Below, in pieces: positions 54,973 through 64,000 of a DNA stretch of 64,000 nt. Source of the DNA: UBA11986 sp031402435 (lineage in GTDB: Bacteria; Bacteroidota; Ignavibacteria; UBA10030; UBA6906); NCBI GenBank assembly GCA_031402435.1, contig JANNSJ010000058.1, positions 1 to 64,000 of the forward strand, written 5' to 3'. Position 1 is the stretch's first letter. The number at the start of each line of letters is the position of its first letter. Made by a program: the position numbers and the translations under genes. The notes below the pieces were generated by a model. It made no database searches. It saw nothing but the letters and a program-made list of their open reading frames with translations, and was not told the DNA's origin.

Positions 54973-56844
54973 ATGAAAGCCAGAACCCATCAATCACCAG
55001 CCGTAGCCATTGTATTCTCTTTTGTGCTTTTGTGCACAGGGCATGCACAGACTCCCGACCAGGCAACACGGTTTCGCCTTGCCCAAAGCTACGAGCAAGC
55101 CGGTAACTTTGAAAGTGCGGCAAGACTGTACGAAGAGCTGTTTGCAAAGGATCAATCGAACTATGTCTACTTCGATTCCGTGCGTCGGATGTATCTTCAA
55201 CTCAAGCGCTACGACGACGCGATTGCTCTGACCCAACGGCGGCTGGCGACGAACCCCGGTGACCTGCCGACCCGCGCCATACTTGCAAGCACGTATTACA
55301 AAGCCGGCAATGAGAAGGATGCCGTTGCCGAATGGGAAAAAGCGCTTGCCACCGACCCGGCGAACGCGAACGTGTACCGGCTCGTCGCGCAAAGCATGCT
55401 TGAGAACAGACTGCTGGAAAAGGCCGCTGATCTGTATCGCCGGGCGCGCCTTGCATGCAAAGATCCCAATCTGTTCACGATAGATCTCGCACAGCTCCTC
55501 GCCTCATCAATGGATTATGCCGGCGCGAGTACAGAGTTCCTTTCCTGGCTCAGGCAGAACCCCACACAACTTGCCTTCGTGCAAGGGAGAATGGGAACAT
55601 ACACAAACAAGGAAGAAGGTCGTACCGCTGCAATCGAAGCAGTGAAGAGCGAAGTCCGCCGTAACGACGACCCCAAACTCTATGAACTTCTCGGATGGAT
55701 CTACCTTGAAGGGAAGAACTACGGCGATGCATTTGAATCCTACCGGAAACTCGACAAGCTGACCAGGGCGCAGGGTGGACAGATGTATGCATTGGCTGAG
55801 CGGGCATTCAAGGAGCGCGCATTCGACATTGCGGCGAAAGCATATTTGGAGGCCATCAATACTCCGATCGCCACGGCCCGGCTTCCGTATGCAAAGTATG
55901 GATACGCCAACGCATTGAAGGAAATGAGCACGCTCGCCGATACTGCACGGGGTATCATCGCGGCAGGCCAGATCCCGGCCACCGAATCGCAGCCACAATA
56001 TGCCGGCGCCATGTCCTACTTCAGGGAAATCATCAAAGAGTATCCTCATACCGAGTTCTCTGCAAGATCATTTTACCAGATCGGAACAATCCAGTTCGAG
56101 CGGTTCTTCGATCTCGATGGGGCACTGGCATCATTCGAGAGTGTAGCGCGGGAATTCCCAAAACAGAACATCATCCAGTATGATGTTGCGCTGAAGATCG
56201 GTGAGATCCTCACCGCAAAAGGAGACACGGCTCGCGCGGCCGCACGGTTTTCGTTTGTAAATACCGTACCCGATGCAACACCCGACCAGCACGATGAGGC
56301 GGCCTATCGGCTTGCGGAGCTTGAATACTTTGGCGGGAAATTTCAGGATGCCATTGCGCGCCTCAGCGACATCACGCTGAATCTGAAGGCGGATTATGCC
56401 AACGATGCGCTGCAGCTTCTCACATTCCTGCAGGAAAACAAAACCACGGGTGAAGCGGCACTCGCGAATTTCGCCCGCGCTGATCTTCTTGCAACGCAAC
56501 GGAAGAATACGGAGGCAATCCCCCTCTTCCTCAACCTTATCGAGAAGTATCCGCAGGCGCTTCTTGTTGATGATGCATTGATGAAGGTTGCCGCACTGCA
56601 AACACAGGCGCGGCTATTCACCGATGCGATTACATCATACGAGCGGCTGCTCTCGCAGTTCAAGGAAAGCAGCATTGCCCTGGACAAGGCGCAGTTCAAT
56701 ATCGCAGAGATGTATCAGTTTGGAATGAACGACAAGACCAAAGCAATTACTGCGTACGAAAAACTCCTGGCAGATTTTCCACAGTCAATACTCGCCACCG
56801 CAGCGCGAAAGAGAATACGGGAGTTGAGGGGAGATTCGCTGTAG
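54973..56844 (+). CDS. Exported TPR-repeat protein
   Basis: This 623-residue protein begins with a signal peptide (about 1-25, ending GHAQ). It consists almost wholly of tetratricopeptide repeats, for example NFESAARLYEELFAKD, RYDDAIALTQRRLATNP, NEKDAVAEWEKALATDP and, near the end, DKTKAITAYEKLLADFP. TPR arrays of this type act as periplasmic scaffolds; partners are unknown. It is divergent from the PPIase operon across a 232-nt gap, with AAGAG upstream of the ATG, and precedes the M16 pair. Confidence 0.85.
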   Translation: MKARTHQSPAVAIVFSFVLLCTGHAQTPDQATRFRLAQSYEQAGNFESAARLYEELFAKDQSNYVYFDSVRRMYLQLKRYDDAIALTQRRLATNPGDLPTRAILASTYYKAGNEKDAVAEWEKALATDPANANVYRLVAQSMLENRLLEKAADLYRRARLACKDPNLFTIDLAQLLASSMDYAGASTEFLSWLRQNPTQLAFVQGRMGTYTNKEEGRTAAIEAVKSEVRRNDDPKLYELLGWIYLEGKNYGDAFESYRKLDKLTRAQGGQMYALAERAFKERAFDIAAKAYLEAINTPIATARLPYAKYGYANALKEMSTLADTARGIIAAGQIPATESQPQYAGAMSYFREIIKEYPHTEFSARSFYQIGTIQFERFFDLDGALASFESVAREFPKQNIIQYDVALKIGEILTAKGDTARAAARFSFVNTVPDATPDQHDEAAYRLAELEYFGGKFQDAIARLSDITLNLKADYANDALQLLTFLQENKTTGEAALANFARADLLATQRKNTEAIPLFLNLIEKYPQALLVDDALMKVAALQTQARLFTDAITSYERLLSQFKESSIALDKAQFNIAEMYQFGMNDKTKAITAYEKLLADFPQSILATAARKRIRELRGDSL

Positions 56845-56907
56845 AGATTGATAACAGATGTATTTGAAAGTCACCCGATTCGATGTATCAATACCAAAAG
56901 GAGCGGC

Positions 56908-58236
56908 ATGCTTAAACATTTCACATTCCTTCTGTTGACATGCGCCACCGCCTTGTCTCAGTCGATCGATACAAAAGAGTTTACGTTGAAAAACGGACTC
57001 AAAGTCGTTACGGTGGAGGACCACACGGTTCCCAGTGTTACATTTGCGATTGCGTTCCATGTCGGCAGCAGGAACGAGCGCCCGGGCATCACGGGCATCT
57101 CGCATCTGTTCGAACACATGATGTTCAACGGCTCGAAGAACTACAAGCCGACAGAGTTCGACAAAATACTTGAGAACGGCGGCGGCTACTCGAACGCGTA
57201 CACCAGCAACGACATTACGTTTTACTACGAGGAGTTTAATCCCGACTTGCTGGACAAAGTCCTCGACATGGAGTCCGATCGTATGCGGTCGCTCAAACTC
57301 GACACGAACAATATCGAGCAGGAGCGCGGCATCGTCAAGGAAGAGCGGCGGGTTTCCACAGACAACAGTGTTCAGGGCAAGATGTTTGAAGACCTCTCTG
57401 CCTCCGCATTCGTTGCTCATCCCTATCACAACCCCGTGGTTGGATGGATGAAAGACCTCGACAACATCACCCTTCAGGATGCGAAAGAGTATTTCAAGAT
57501 CTACTACGCTCCCAATAATGCGACGGTATTTGTCGTCGGAGATTTTGATTCGAAGACATTACAAAAGAAGATGGAGAAGTTGTTTGGCAACATTCCCCGG
57601 CAGCCCGCGCCACGCACGGTGATCAATGCCGAGCCAGAACAACAGGGAGAGAAACGCGTCAAGCTTCACAAAGTTGCCGAGCTTCCAGCGGTTGCCGTTG
57701 CGTACAAGAGTGCTTCAGCTTCATCCTCCGATATCCATACTCTGAATCTTCTTGCAACCATTTTATCCCGCGGCCAGAGTTCACGCTTGTACAAAAAGCT
57801 GGTTTATGATGAGCAGATGGTAACAGAGATAAGCGCCGGTACGGATGAGTACATCGATCCGGGGTTGTTCACCATCTACGCGCAGATGCGTCAGGGAAAG
57901 AAAACTGAGGATGCAGAAGAAGAAATCTACAAGATTATCAACGAGATTGTTGAAGAGGGCGTCAGCGTGGAGGAACTGCAAAAAGCGAAGAACACAGCGT
58001 TGTCTGATTATGTTGATCAATTCAAAACGAACCAGGGAATTGCCAGCCGCCTTGGTTTTTATGAGGTTATCTATGGCGATTACAAGAAGTCGTTCGGGGT
58101 TTCGGACGAGTACGCCAGGGTGACGGTCGATGATATCAAGCGGGTCGCCACCAGGTACTTCACCGAACGCCGGAGGACCGTTGTCATCCTGATTCCGGAG
58201 AAGGCAGCAACAGCTTCGAACGGGTCCACAAATTGA
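56908..58236 (+). CDS. M16-family zinc protease, catalytic subunit
   Basis: The 442-residue product (start at ATG 56908, eight nucleotides after AAAAGGAG) has a signal peptide (about 1-18). It also has the inverted zinc motif H66-L-F-E-H70 of M16 peptidases, with the distal Glu in ERGIVKEER near 145. Two homologous halves of the fold are present and a tail follows YFTERRRTVVILIPE. The family includes paired periplasmic enzymes (PqqL/mitochondrial-processing-peptidase type) that degrade peptides inside a chamber. The adjacent gene encodes the partner lacking the zinc motif. A longer frame to 56848 is less likely. Confidence 0.93.
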   Translation: MLKHFTFLLLTCATALSQSIDTKEFTLKNGLKVVTVEDHTVPSVTFAIAFHVGSRNERPGITGISHLFEHMMFNGSKNYKPTEFDKILENGGGYSNAYTSNDITFYYEEFNPDLLDKVLDMESDRMRSLKLDTNNIEQERGIVKEERRVSTDNSVQGKMFEDLSASAFVAHPYHNPVVGWMKDLDNITLQDAKEYFKIYYAPNNATVFVVGDFDSKTLQKKMEKLFGNIPRQPAPRTVINAEPEQQGEKRVKLHKVAELPAVAVAYKSASASSSDIHTLNLLATILSRGQSSRLYKKLVYDEQMVTEISAGTDEYIDPGLFTIYAQMRQGKKTEDAEEEIYKIINEIVEEGVSVEELQKAKNTALSDYVDQFKTNQGIASRLGFYEVIYGDYKKSFGVSDEYARVTVDDIKRVATRYFTERRRTVVILIPEKAATASNGSTN

Positions 58237-58304
58237 TTCAGATTTTTCCCTTCAACAATACTAAATGCATTCCCATCTCAATATGAAGAAGGATTGAACA
58301 TAGA

Positions 58305-59675
58305 ATGAAACGCATCGCACTGCTTCTTCTGTTTCTCACCTCGATCTCATTAAGCCAGAAGATACAACTGCCGCCATCGACGCGGCACACACTGGACAAC
58401 GGTTTAACAGTCATCCTGATGGAATACAAAAAAGTTCCGGTCGTCCATTTCCGGATGATAGTGCGCGGAGGGTCGGCGCTTGATTCCACCGGCTATGAAG
58501 GGGTTGCAGGCTTTTCAACATCAATTATGCGTGAGGGGACGGAGACGCGCAGCTCCACGGATATTGCGAAGGCAATCGACTTTGTTGGCGGATCGCTTTC
58601 GGTTGCCGCCGGCGCTGATTATTGTGCGGCCAGCGCAGAGGTACTGAAGAAGGATGTCGCCACCGGACTTGAGTTGTTCGCTGACGTTATTCTCCACCCT
58701 TCCTTTCCGGAAGAAGAAATTAACCGTGAACGGAAACAACGGCTCGCCAATCTCGAAGGACTCAAGGAGGATCCCTCCACCATTGCCTCGATAACATTCA
58801 ACAGGAACATGTATGGCGCCCATCCGTACGGACGGCAAACATTTGGCACCAAAGCATCGCTTGATATAATTGAGCGCCGCGATCTCGTTGAGTTCTACAA
58901 CAACATATTCACTCCAACCAATGCAACGCTCGTTGTGGTGGGGGACTTTGCTGCAGCCGAAATGCTCGAGAAGATTAAAGCAGCGTTTGGAGAATGGAAG
59001 AAGGGGGATAAACCTGAGATCAACATAGCACAACCAACCAGGCTTCAAGGAAGAAGAGTCATCCTCGTGAACAAGTCCGATGCGACGCAGACACAGATGA
59101 TATTCGGGAATACCGGTATCGACATCAAGAATCCCGACTACTTTGCCGTGGCGGTTGCCAACACAATCTTTGGCAGCGGTTTCACGTCCCGGCTTGTCGA
59201 TGAGTTGCGCGTCAAGAGGAGCTTGACGTACGGCGCCCGGAGCGGGTTCTCTTCGAGTTTGTGGGGAGGAAGCTATGCGATTTCAACGTTCACCAAAATC
59301 GAGACGACCAACGAAACGATGGACGTCGTGCTTGATGAAATCAAGAAGTACCGCGCAAAAGGCGCGACGGCAGACGAGCTGAAGAAAGGCCAGAACTACA
59401 TTGCGGGCAGCTTTGCGCGAAGCCTGCAATCACCGGAAGCTCTGGCGGGAAGGCTCACCGACATTGAGCTGTACGGCTTTCCCAAGAACCATCTGGAGAC
59501 CTATATCCAACGACTCCGGGCCGTAACGCTTGATGATGTCCGCCGCGTAGTGCAGAAGTATTTTCTTCTGGACGACCTGTTGATTGTTCTTGTGGCTCCC
59601 GCGCAGGAAGTTTCGTCGAAGGTGGAGAGGTATGGTCCGGTGAGTGTTGTTGAATTGGATGATGCAATACAGTAA
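58305..59675 (+). CDS. M16-family protein, non-catalytic partner subunit
   Basis: The 456-residue product has a signal peptide (about 1-18) and the full M16 fold. The zinc motif HxxEH is absent at the place where GVAGFSTSIMREGT is found. It keeps the C-terminal Arg/Tyr segment (RLVDELRVKRSLTYG) that contributes to the active site of the partner in heterodimeric M16 proteases. It follows the catalytic subunit after 68 nt, and the pair very likely forms one enzyme. Confidence 0.92.
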   Translation: MKRIALLLLFLTSISLSQKIQLPPSTRHTLDNGLTVILMEYKKVPVVHFRMIVRGGSALDSTGYEGVAGFSTSIMREGTETRSSTDIAKAIDFVGGSLSVAAGADYCAASAEVLKKDVATGLELFADVILHPSFPEEEINRERKQRLANLEGLKEDPSTIASITFNRNMYGAHPYGRQTFGTKASLDIIERRDLVEFYNNIFTPTNATLVVVGDFAAAEMLEKIKAAFGEWKKGDKPEINIAQPTRLQGRRVILVNKSDATQTQMIFGNTGIDIKNPDYFAVAVANTIFGSGFTSRLVDELRVKRSLTYGARSGFSSSLWGGSYAISTFTKIETTNETMDVVLDEIKKYRAKGATADELKKGQNYIAGSFARSLQSPEALAGRLTDIELYGFPKNHLETYIQRLRAVTLDDVRRVVQKYFLLDDLLIVLVAPAQEVSSKVERYGPVSVVELDDAIQ

Positions 59676-59699
59676 CCCAGGAATAATCGTGAGAGAGAT

Positions 59700-60971
59700 A
59701 TGAAGAGAGTAACGTACGCGTTCCTCGTGATGGCGATTTGCAGTTCAACTGCATTTTCTCAGCAGAAAGTTCTCATCTACATGGACCTTCAACAGACCGA
59801 CCATCTGAAAGCCTATGGCATTGCATACTGGGCGCTGACGAAGAGTATCGATGTGGACTGGCTGCTGAACTACAAGGGCGGTTCGTTTATGATTGACGGG
59901 CTTGACGTTGTGACGGCCGAGTGCCGGATACGCGGCGTTGCATTCACGCCACTCAGCGCTGCCGAGGCAGCGCAGGTGTATTCGGAAGTGCAACGCGAGG
60001 ATAACAACATGGACGTGGTGCGGTTGGAGAAAGCGCCGAGAGTTGCCGTGTATGTTCCCCCCGGATTTCAGCCGTGGGATGATGCCGTGACGCTTGCCCT
60101 TGAGTATGCAGAGATCAAGTACGACAAGCTGTGGGATGACGAGGTCATGACCGACAAGCTGAACGACTATGACTGGCTCCATCTCCACCACGAGGATTTC
60201 ACAGGCCAGTACGGCAAGTTCTACGCATCGTTTGCGGGGGCAAGCTGGTACATTGAGCAGCAGGTGACGCTCGAAAAGGAAGCGAAGAAACTTGGCTTCC
60301 GGAAAGTCTCGGAACTTAAGAAGTCCGTCGCACGCAAGATCAGGGATTTTATCGCCAACGGCGGGTTTATGTTTGCGATGTGTTCGGCAACCGATACGTA
60401 CGATATTGCACTCGCGGCAGAGAACACGGACATCTGTGACGTGATGTACGACGGCGACCCCCCCGATCAGAATGCCCAATCGAAACTGGATTTTTCCAGG
60501 ACGCTCGCGTTCACGGACTTCGTGCTGGAGAAGAATCCGCTTCGCTATGAATACTCGGACATCGACCAGCCGCCGAGTGATTTACTGGGACTTCAGAATC
60601 CGGAGACAGACTACTTTACGCTCTTCGAATTCTCGGCCAAGTTTGATCCCGTCCCGACGATGCTGACGCAGGATCATGTCAACGTGCTCAAGGCGTTCCT
60701 CGGCCAGACAACGAACTTCAAGAAGAGCACCGTGAAGAAAACCGTGACCATCCTCGCCGAGAAAGAAGGCATGGACCAGGTGCGTTATCTTCACGGCAAC
60801 TTTGGACGCGGCACGTTTACATTCTATGGCGGCCACGATCCGGAAGATTATCAGCATGCAGTCGGCGATCCACCGACTGATCTTTCGCTCCACAAGAATT
60901 CGCCGGGCTACCGGCTTATTCTCAACAATATTCTATTCCCCGCTGCGAAGAAGAAGCAGCAGAAAACATAA
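59700..60971 (+). CDS. Uncharacterised exported protein (family often mislabelled asparagine synthetase B)
   Basis: This 423-residue protein has a signal peptide (about 1-20, ending AFSQ) and is otherwise soluble. Recognisable segments are LKAYGIAYWALTKSIDVDWLLNYKGGSF near 36-63 (two adjacent pieces), NGGFMFAMCSATDTYD near 220-235, and FTFYGGHDPEDYQH near 377-390. From memory, relatives in Bacteroidota are labelled asparagine synthetase B. This protein has neither an N-terminal catalytic Cys nor an ATP-pyrophosphatase motif, so that label is not supported. A glutamine-amidotransferase-like fold is possible. It follows the M16 pair closely (24 nt) and precedes the barrel genes. Confidence 0.75.
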   Translation: MKRVTYAFLVMAICSSTAFSQQKVLIYMDLQQTDHLKAYGIAYWALTKSIDVDWLLNYKGGSFMIDGLDVVTAECRIRGVAFTPLSAAEAAQVYSEVQREDNNMDVVRLEKAPRVAVYVPPGFQPWDDAVTLALEYAEIKYDKLWDDEVMTDKLNDYDWLHLHHEDFTGQYGKFYASFAGASWYIEQQVTLEKEAKKLGFRKVSELKKSVARKIRDFIANGGFMFAMCSATDTYDIALAAENTDICDVMYDGDPPDQNAQSKLDFSRTLAFTDFVLEKNPLRYEYSDIDQPPSDLLGLQNPETDYFTLFEFSAKFDPVPTMLTQDHVNVLKAFLGQTTNFKKSTVKKTVTILAEKEGMDQVRYLHGNFGRGTFTFYGGHDPEDYQHAVGDPPTDLSLHKNSPGYRLILNNILFPAAKKKQQKT

Positions 60972-60995
60972 CCAACCACTATTTGGAGTAAAACC

Positions 60996-61610
60996 ATGAA
61001 GAAGTCATCTCTCATTCTTGCCTGCCTGATGCTTGCCTCGACCCAATTGTTTGCCGGCGGTCCCATCGGATTCGGGTTGCAGGCCACAGGTGCAACACTC
61101 AATGTCCCGGAGCCGCTCAAGGCCGTGTACGGATTTGGATACGGCGGCGGAGCCCATCTCGATATCAACTTACCGGTGCTCTTCAGTATCCGCATCGCCG
61201 GTGATTATACAACTTATTCACCCGACAACGCCAAGTTTGCAGGTATTCTTGCAGGATTCAATCCAGGAACAACTGCCTCGGGGTTCTCGATAGACGGCGG
61301 GCGCATCAGCATTTTTTCGGCATCAGCGAACGGGAAACTCGCGCTGCCAACGCCAGTCCTCTCGCCGTATCTCACGGCAGGGGCGGGCCTCGCCTCCATC
61401 AGCTCATCGGATATCGCCGTGAAATACCAGGGGCAGCCGGTCTCCAGTGCCGCGGGCGCGAAGGCTCAGACGAATGCCTCCGTCAACTTCGGCGCCGGTG
61501 TTGATCTCAGCCTCGTCGTTACACTCTACCTCGAAGCGAAGTACACCATCATCTTCACTGAAGGTGAATCAAGTTCATTCGTGCCGGTGTCGTTAGGGAT
61601 TACGTTCTAA
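60996..61610 (+). CDS. Outer-membrane beta-barrel protein, paralogue 1
   Basis: This 204-residue protein has a signal peptide (about 1-20, ending LFAG). Alternating amphipathic strands of an eight-stranded-type barrel follow (for example YLTAGAGLASIS, VSLGITF). It ends in Phe, the usual outer-membrane insertion signal. TTTGGAG lies 7 nt before the ATG. Two paralogues follow at once, sharing GAHLD and IAGDY segments. Function unknown. Confidence 0.82.
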   Translation: MKKSSLILACLMLASTQLFAGGPIGFGLQATGATLNVPEPLKAVYGFGYGGGAHLDINLPVLFSIRIAGDYTTYSPDNAKFAGILAGFNPGTTASGFSIDGGRISIFSASANGKLALPTPVLSPYLTAGAGLASISSSDIAVKYQGQPVSSAAGAKAQTNASVNFGAGVDLSLVVTLYLEAKYTIIFTEGESSSFVPVSLGITF

Positions 61611-61619
61611 GCTGCGTCA

Positions 61620-62279
61620 ATGTTTCTTCCTCCAAATAGAGCAACAATCAAACGAGCGACGCTTGCGTTAGCTTTGGTGTGTATCTCCACGATTAAAGCG
61701 AGCGGCTTCGATCGCTGGGATTTTGGTGTACATGGGTCGTGGTCTTCGATCAATGTTTCGAATGAACTCAAGGAAGTCTATCCAAAAGGATTCGGTGCGG
61801 GGATGGATATCGGTATGGTTCTGAGTGAGTACTTCGCGCTTCGTTTCGCTGCTGACCATATCTCCTCACCAGCGGACCTGGATGAGTATCAACGAGTCTT
61901 TGAGCGCTTGGAAAATTCGCTCGGTCCCCCAATTCCTGTTTTGGTGAAAGGTGGACACATAGGCACCCTCACGTTCCTATTTGGCGCAAAGCTCAAATTG
62001 ATCCACGAACCGGTTGCACCATTTTTGAGTTCTTCAGCCGGACTGGGGTATGTTTTTCATTCTGGCGTGAGTCGACAATTGGTAAGCCCATTTGTCCAGT
62101 ATGCAACCGCGACCATCTCAGATGCACATTCGAAGGCCGGACTGTGTGCCAGTCTTGGAGGAGGAATTGATGTTGATCTCCTTCCCATCAAATTCACCGT
62201 TGAAGCATCCTACAGATCAATCTTTGTTGATGGGGAAGCCCTGACAGGTGCGGTTATTCAATTGGGAGTACTGTTATGA
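61620..62279 (+). CDS. Outer-membrane beta-barrel protein, paralogue 2
   Basis: This 219-residue protein has an N-terminal signal segment with basic residues (about 1-28). It is distantly related to its two neighbours: GFGAGMDIGMVLSEYFALRFAADH corresponds to GGGAHLD...SIRIAGDY in paralogue 1. Its C-terminus (VIQLGVLL) lacks the terminal Phe of the others. No good Shine-Dalgarno is seen 9 nt after paralogue 1, which suggests translation coupled to that gene. Confidence 0.7.
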   Translation: MFLPPNRATIKRATLALALVCISTIKASGFDRWDFGVHGSWSSINVSNELKEVYPKGFGAGMDIGMVLSEYFALRFAADHISSPADLDEYQRVFERLENSLGPPIPVLVKGGHIGTLTFLFGAKLKLIHEPVAPFLSSSAGLGYVFHSGVSRQLVSPFVQYATATISDAHSKAGLCASLGGGIDVDLLPIKFTVEASYRSIFVDGEALTGAVIQLGVLL

Positions 62280-62920
62280 TTGCAATGCAGTGCTCTCTCG
62301 CAAGGAGAATCCTTTGCTGTTTGGTCTTCTGCCTGTTTTTCACAACCGTTCAGGCGCAGACTGAAGAATCGGTTGGTTATGGTTTTCAAATCGCCGGAGC
62401 AAGAATAAATCTTCCTGAATCGGTTCGTTCATTCTACAACAGTCCGGGTTTTGGCTTCGGGGCCCATCTTGACGTTCCACTTTCGCCCTTGGTTTCAATT
62501 TCGATTGCAGGCGACTATGGATCGTTCATACTGAACGCTGACGAGTATCGACGTTCTCTTTCTTCTTTCTTCAGTCAAGCTGTTGTCAGTGGAGGAAGGT
62601 TAAGTATTTTCTCACTCGTGTGCGCGGCAAAATACCGACCATATGAGTCATCGGTTGTTCCCTACTTGGTTTCGGGGCTGGGCCTTGCGTCACTCAGCGC
62701 TTCGGATGTCACCGTCCTGGCCGGTCCACCGTCCGATCCTCGCTCATCACGTGCGAAGAAGGCGAACATCCCCACTGGAACGAAGGGAATTCTGAGTTTC
62801 GGTGGTGGCCTTGAGATTGTGATTCCATGGGCCGTATTTGTTGAGGTGAAATACCAACTTGTGTTCACCGAGGGCGAGTCAAGCTCGTTCGTGCCGGTGT
62901 CGTTGGGGATTACGTTTTAA
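62276..62920 (+). CDS. Outer-membrane beta-barrel protein, paralogue 3
   Basis: This 214-residue protein has a signal peptide (about 1-27, ending VQAQ). Its start overlaps the stop of paralogue 2 by 4 nt (ATGA). It is closely similar to paralogue 1 across GAHLD and IAGDY. Its last 18 residues (beginning FTEGESSSF, ending SLGITF) match paralogue 1 exactly, with nearly identical DNA. The terminal Phe is present. Confidence 0.78.
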   Translation: MIAMQCSLARRILCCLVFCLFFTTVQAQTEESVGYGFQIAGARINLPESVRSFYNSPGFGFGAHLDVPLSPLVSISIAGDYGSFILNADEYRRSLSSFFSQAVVSGGRLSIFSLVCAAKYRPYESSVVPYLVSGLGLASLSASDVTVLAGPPSDPRSSRAKKANIPTGTKGILSFGGGLEIVIPWAVFVEVKYQLVFTEGESSSFVPVSLGITF

Positions 62921-63002
62921 GATGGCAGAGTGTTTGTCAAATACTGTGTGCTATCTCCATAGTGGCCACGATCCCTGCTGCGAAGATTCAAGGAGGTCTC
63001 AG

Positions 63003-64000
63003 ATGAGAAGAGTAACCATGCTTTTTCTCCTGCTGCTCGTTTCCAATTTGTCTTCAGCTCAAACTCAATTCTGGCAACAAACAAATGGACCACTGGGTGG
63101 ACGAATCAACTGTTTTGCGTTAGGCTCGGATGGCTCAATTCTCGGAGGCACCGAACTATCGGGAGTAGTTCGTTCAACCGACGATGGCAACAGTTGGAAT
63201 CGTACAGGACTCACCAATACCGGGGTGTCATCCGTTGCATCACGTGGACAAAAGATCGTTGCCGCGGCGTCTGGAATCCGCCTTTCAAACAATATGGGGT
63301 CAGACTGGATCCATGCTGGTCGCAGTGATCAAAGTCGTGGGCTACACATCACGTCGGAGGGACACATTTTTATAACGACCGATTCGCCATGTCAATTCTG
63401 CAAAGGAATAGCAAGAACCACGGATGATGGAACAACATGGCTTGCGAGGTATTTCATTTTCAATTCTCTCGTAACGGGTGTTGCTTCGGCAAGCGACAGC
63501 GTCGTTATTGCCGGTGCTCTCTCGGGAATCTGGAGATCAACCGATTACGGTGAATCTTGGGCTCGTATCTCCTCCTTTCGCGTGCAATCAATTAGTGTTT
63601 TCGACGACATCTTCTTCGCCCCGGTCACCGGTGGAGTGTACAGAGGAGTGTATAAATCTACCGACTTAGGCTTGACTTGGACGTATATTAGCGATGGAGT
63701 GCCGATCAATTCGTCATCATACTCGCTCACCATAAACTCAACGGGATACATTGTGGTCTCCGCTGGAAACCTATTATTTCGCTCAACAGATAATGGAACA
63801 ACGTGGCAACCTGCCGGACAACTGGCTGGCGAAATTTACCCGGTGGCTCTCACGAATAACAACACGATCATAGCGGCAGCCGACAACCTGGTATTCAGGA
63901 CGACCGATAACGGCACTTCTTGGTATGAAGCCGTAAATGGTTTGGTATGCACAGTTGTATCCTCGTCTATCATTTCAACGAACGGAGACTACTATGCAGC
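63003..64000 (+). CDS. Secreted Asp-box (BNR) beta-propeller protein (partial)
   Basis: The first 332 residues of an exported protein are visible; the gene continues past the right edge. After a signal peptide (about 1-20, ending SSAQ) there are at least six Asp-box motifs of the form STDxGxTW: STDDGNSW, TTDDGTTW, STDYGESW, STDLGLTW, STDNGTTW and TTDNGTSW, plus a weaker one. Such repeats form beta-propellers like sialidases and sortilin, often with a T9SS sorting domain at the end, which cannot be seen here. AAGGAGG lies upstream of the ATG at good spacing. Confidence 0.88.
   Translation, partial: MRRVTMLFLLLLVSNLSSAQTQFWQQTNGPLGGRINCFALGSDGSILGGTELSGVVRSTDDGNSWNRTGLTNTGVSSVASRGQKIVAAASGIRLSNNMGSDWIHAGRSDQSRGLHITSEGHIFITTDSPCQFCKGIARTTDDGTTWLARYFIFNSLVTGVASASDSVVIAGALSGIWRSTDYGESWARISSFRVQSISVFDDIFFAPVTGGVYRGVYKSTDLGLTWTYISDGVPINSSSYSLTINSTGYIVVSAGNLLFRSTDNGTTWQPAGQLAGEIYPVALTNNNTIIAAADNLVFRTTDNGTSWYEAVNGLVCTVVSSSIISTNGDYYA

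Noticed and set aside
1..64000. tRNA, rRNA, CRISPR arrays, insertion sequences, prophage
   Set aside because: No cloverleaf, spaced direct-repeat array, transposase or phage gene was recognised on reading both strands; a covariance-model scan was not possible here.

Overview
This is a bacterial chromosomal segment spanning the replication origin. The organism is probably a diderm of the Bacteroidota/Chlorobi/Ignavibacteria (FCB) group. The evidence is a decayed type IX secretion (T9SS) sorting domain with the NYPNPFNP signature, DUF4159/DUF4175 proteins, an FtsI with PASTA repeats, meso-DAP-type MurE, beta-barrel outer-membrane proteins, SurA-type chaperones, and a secreted Asp-box protein at the right edge. 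The genus cannot be named from the sequence alone. I see no tRNA, rRNA, CRISPR array, insertion sequence or phage gene.

Layout. Everything from 1 to 36.1 kb is on the minus strand; dnaA to gyrA (36.6-46.0 kb) is on the plus strand, so replication most likely starts between about 36.1 and 38.6 kb. From left to right: an ECF sigma factor (partial), an M14 peptidase, DUF4175 and DUF4159 envelope proteins; a strong terminator; then a complete dcw (division and cell wall) cluster, transcribed mraZ-rsmH-ftsL-ftsI-[CADD-like]-murE-murF-mraY-murD-ftsW-murG-[small membrane protein]-murC-murB-ftsQ-ftsA-ftsZ. In front of mraZ lie a sigma-70 promoter and three TGGGT direct repeats, a good MraZ operator. 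The bracketed genes are not standard dcw members. One of them is a homologue of the chlamydial self-sacrificing para-aminobenzoate synthase CADD with all key residues in place.

Upstream of dcw come mfd, murQ, rsmG, mnmG and mnmE, then a terminator, then yidC-yidD-rnpA-rpmH. Two intergenic regions flanking dnaA carry DnaA-box-like sequences, and the second has an AT-rich stretch, suggesting a bipartite oriC. dnaA, dnaN, recF, dciA, gyrB and gyrA follow, with a terminator after gyrA. gyrA ends in a Lys/Pro-rich tail containing a run of nine A residues that could allow -1 slippage into an acidic tail.

The right third is envelope-related. A minus-strand group encodes an 800-residue parvulin lipoprotein with an OmpA-like insertion, a second PPIase-like lipoprotein, a SurA-type PPIase, a MoxR ATPase and a membrane VWA protein. 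Divergently on the plus strand lie a TPR protein, an active/inactive M16 peptidase pair, an uncharacterised exported protein, three tandem outer-membrane beta-barrel paralogues and a truncated Asp-box propeller protein. A pseudogene fragment and a 69-residue unknown gene sit between gyrA and this block.
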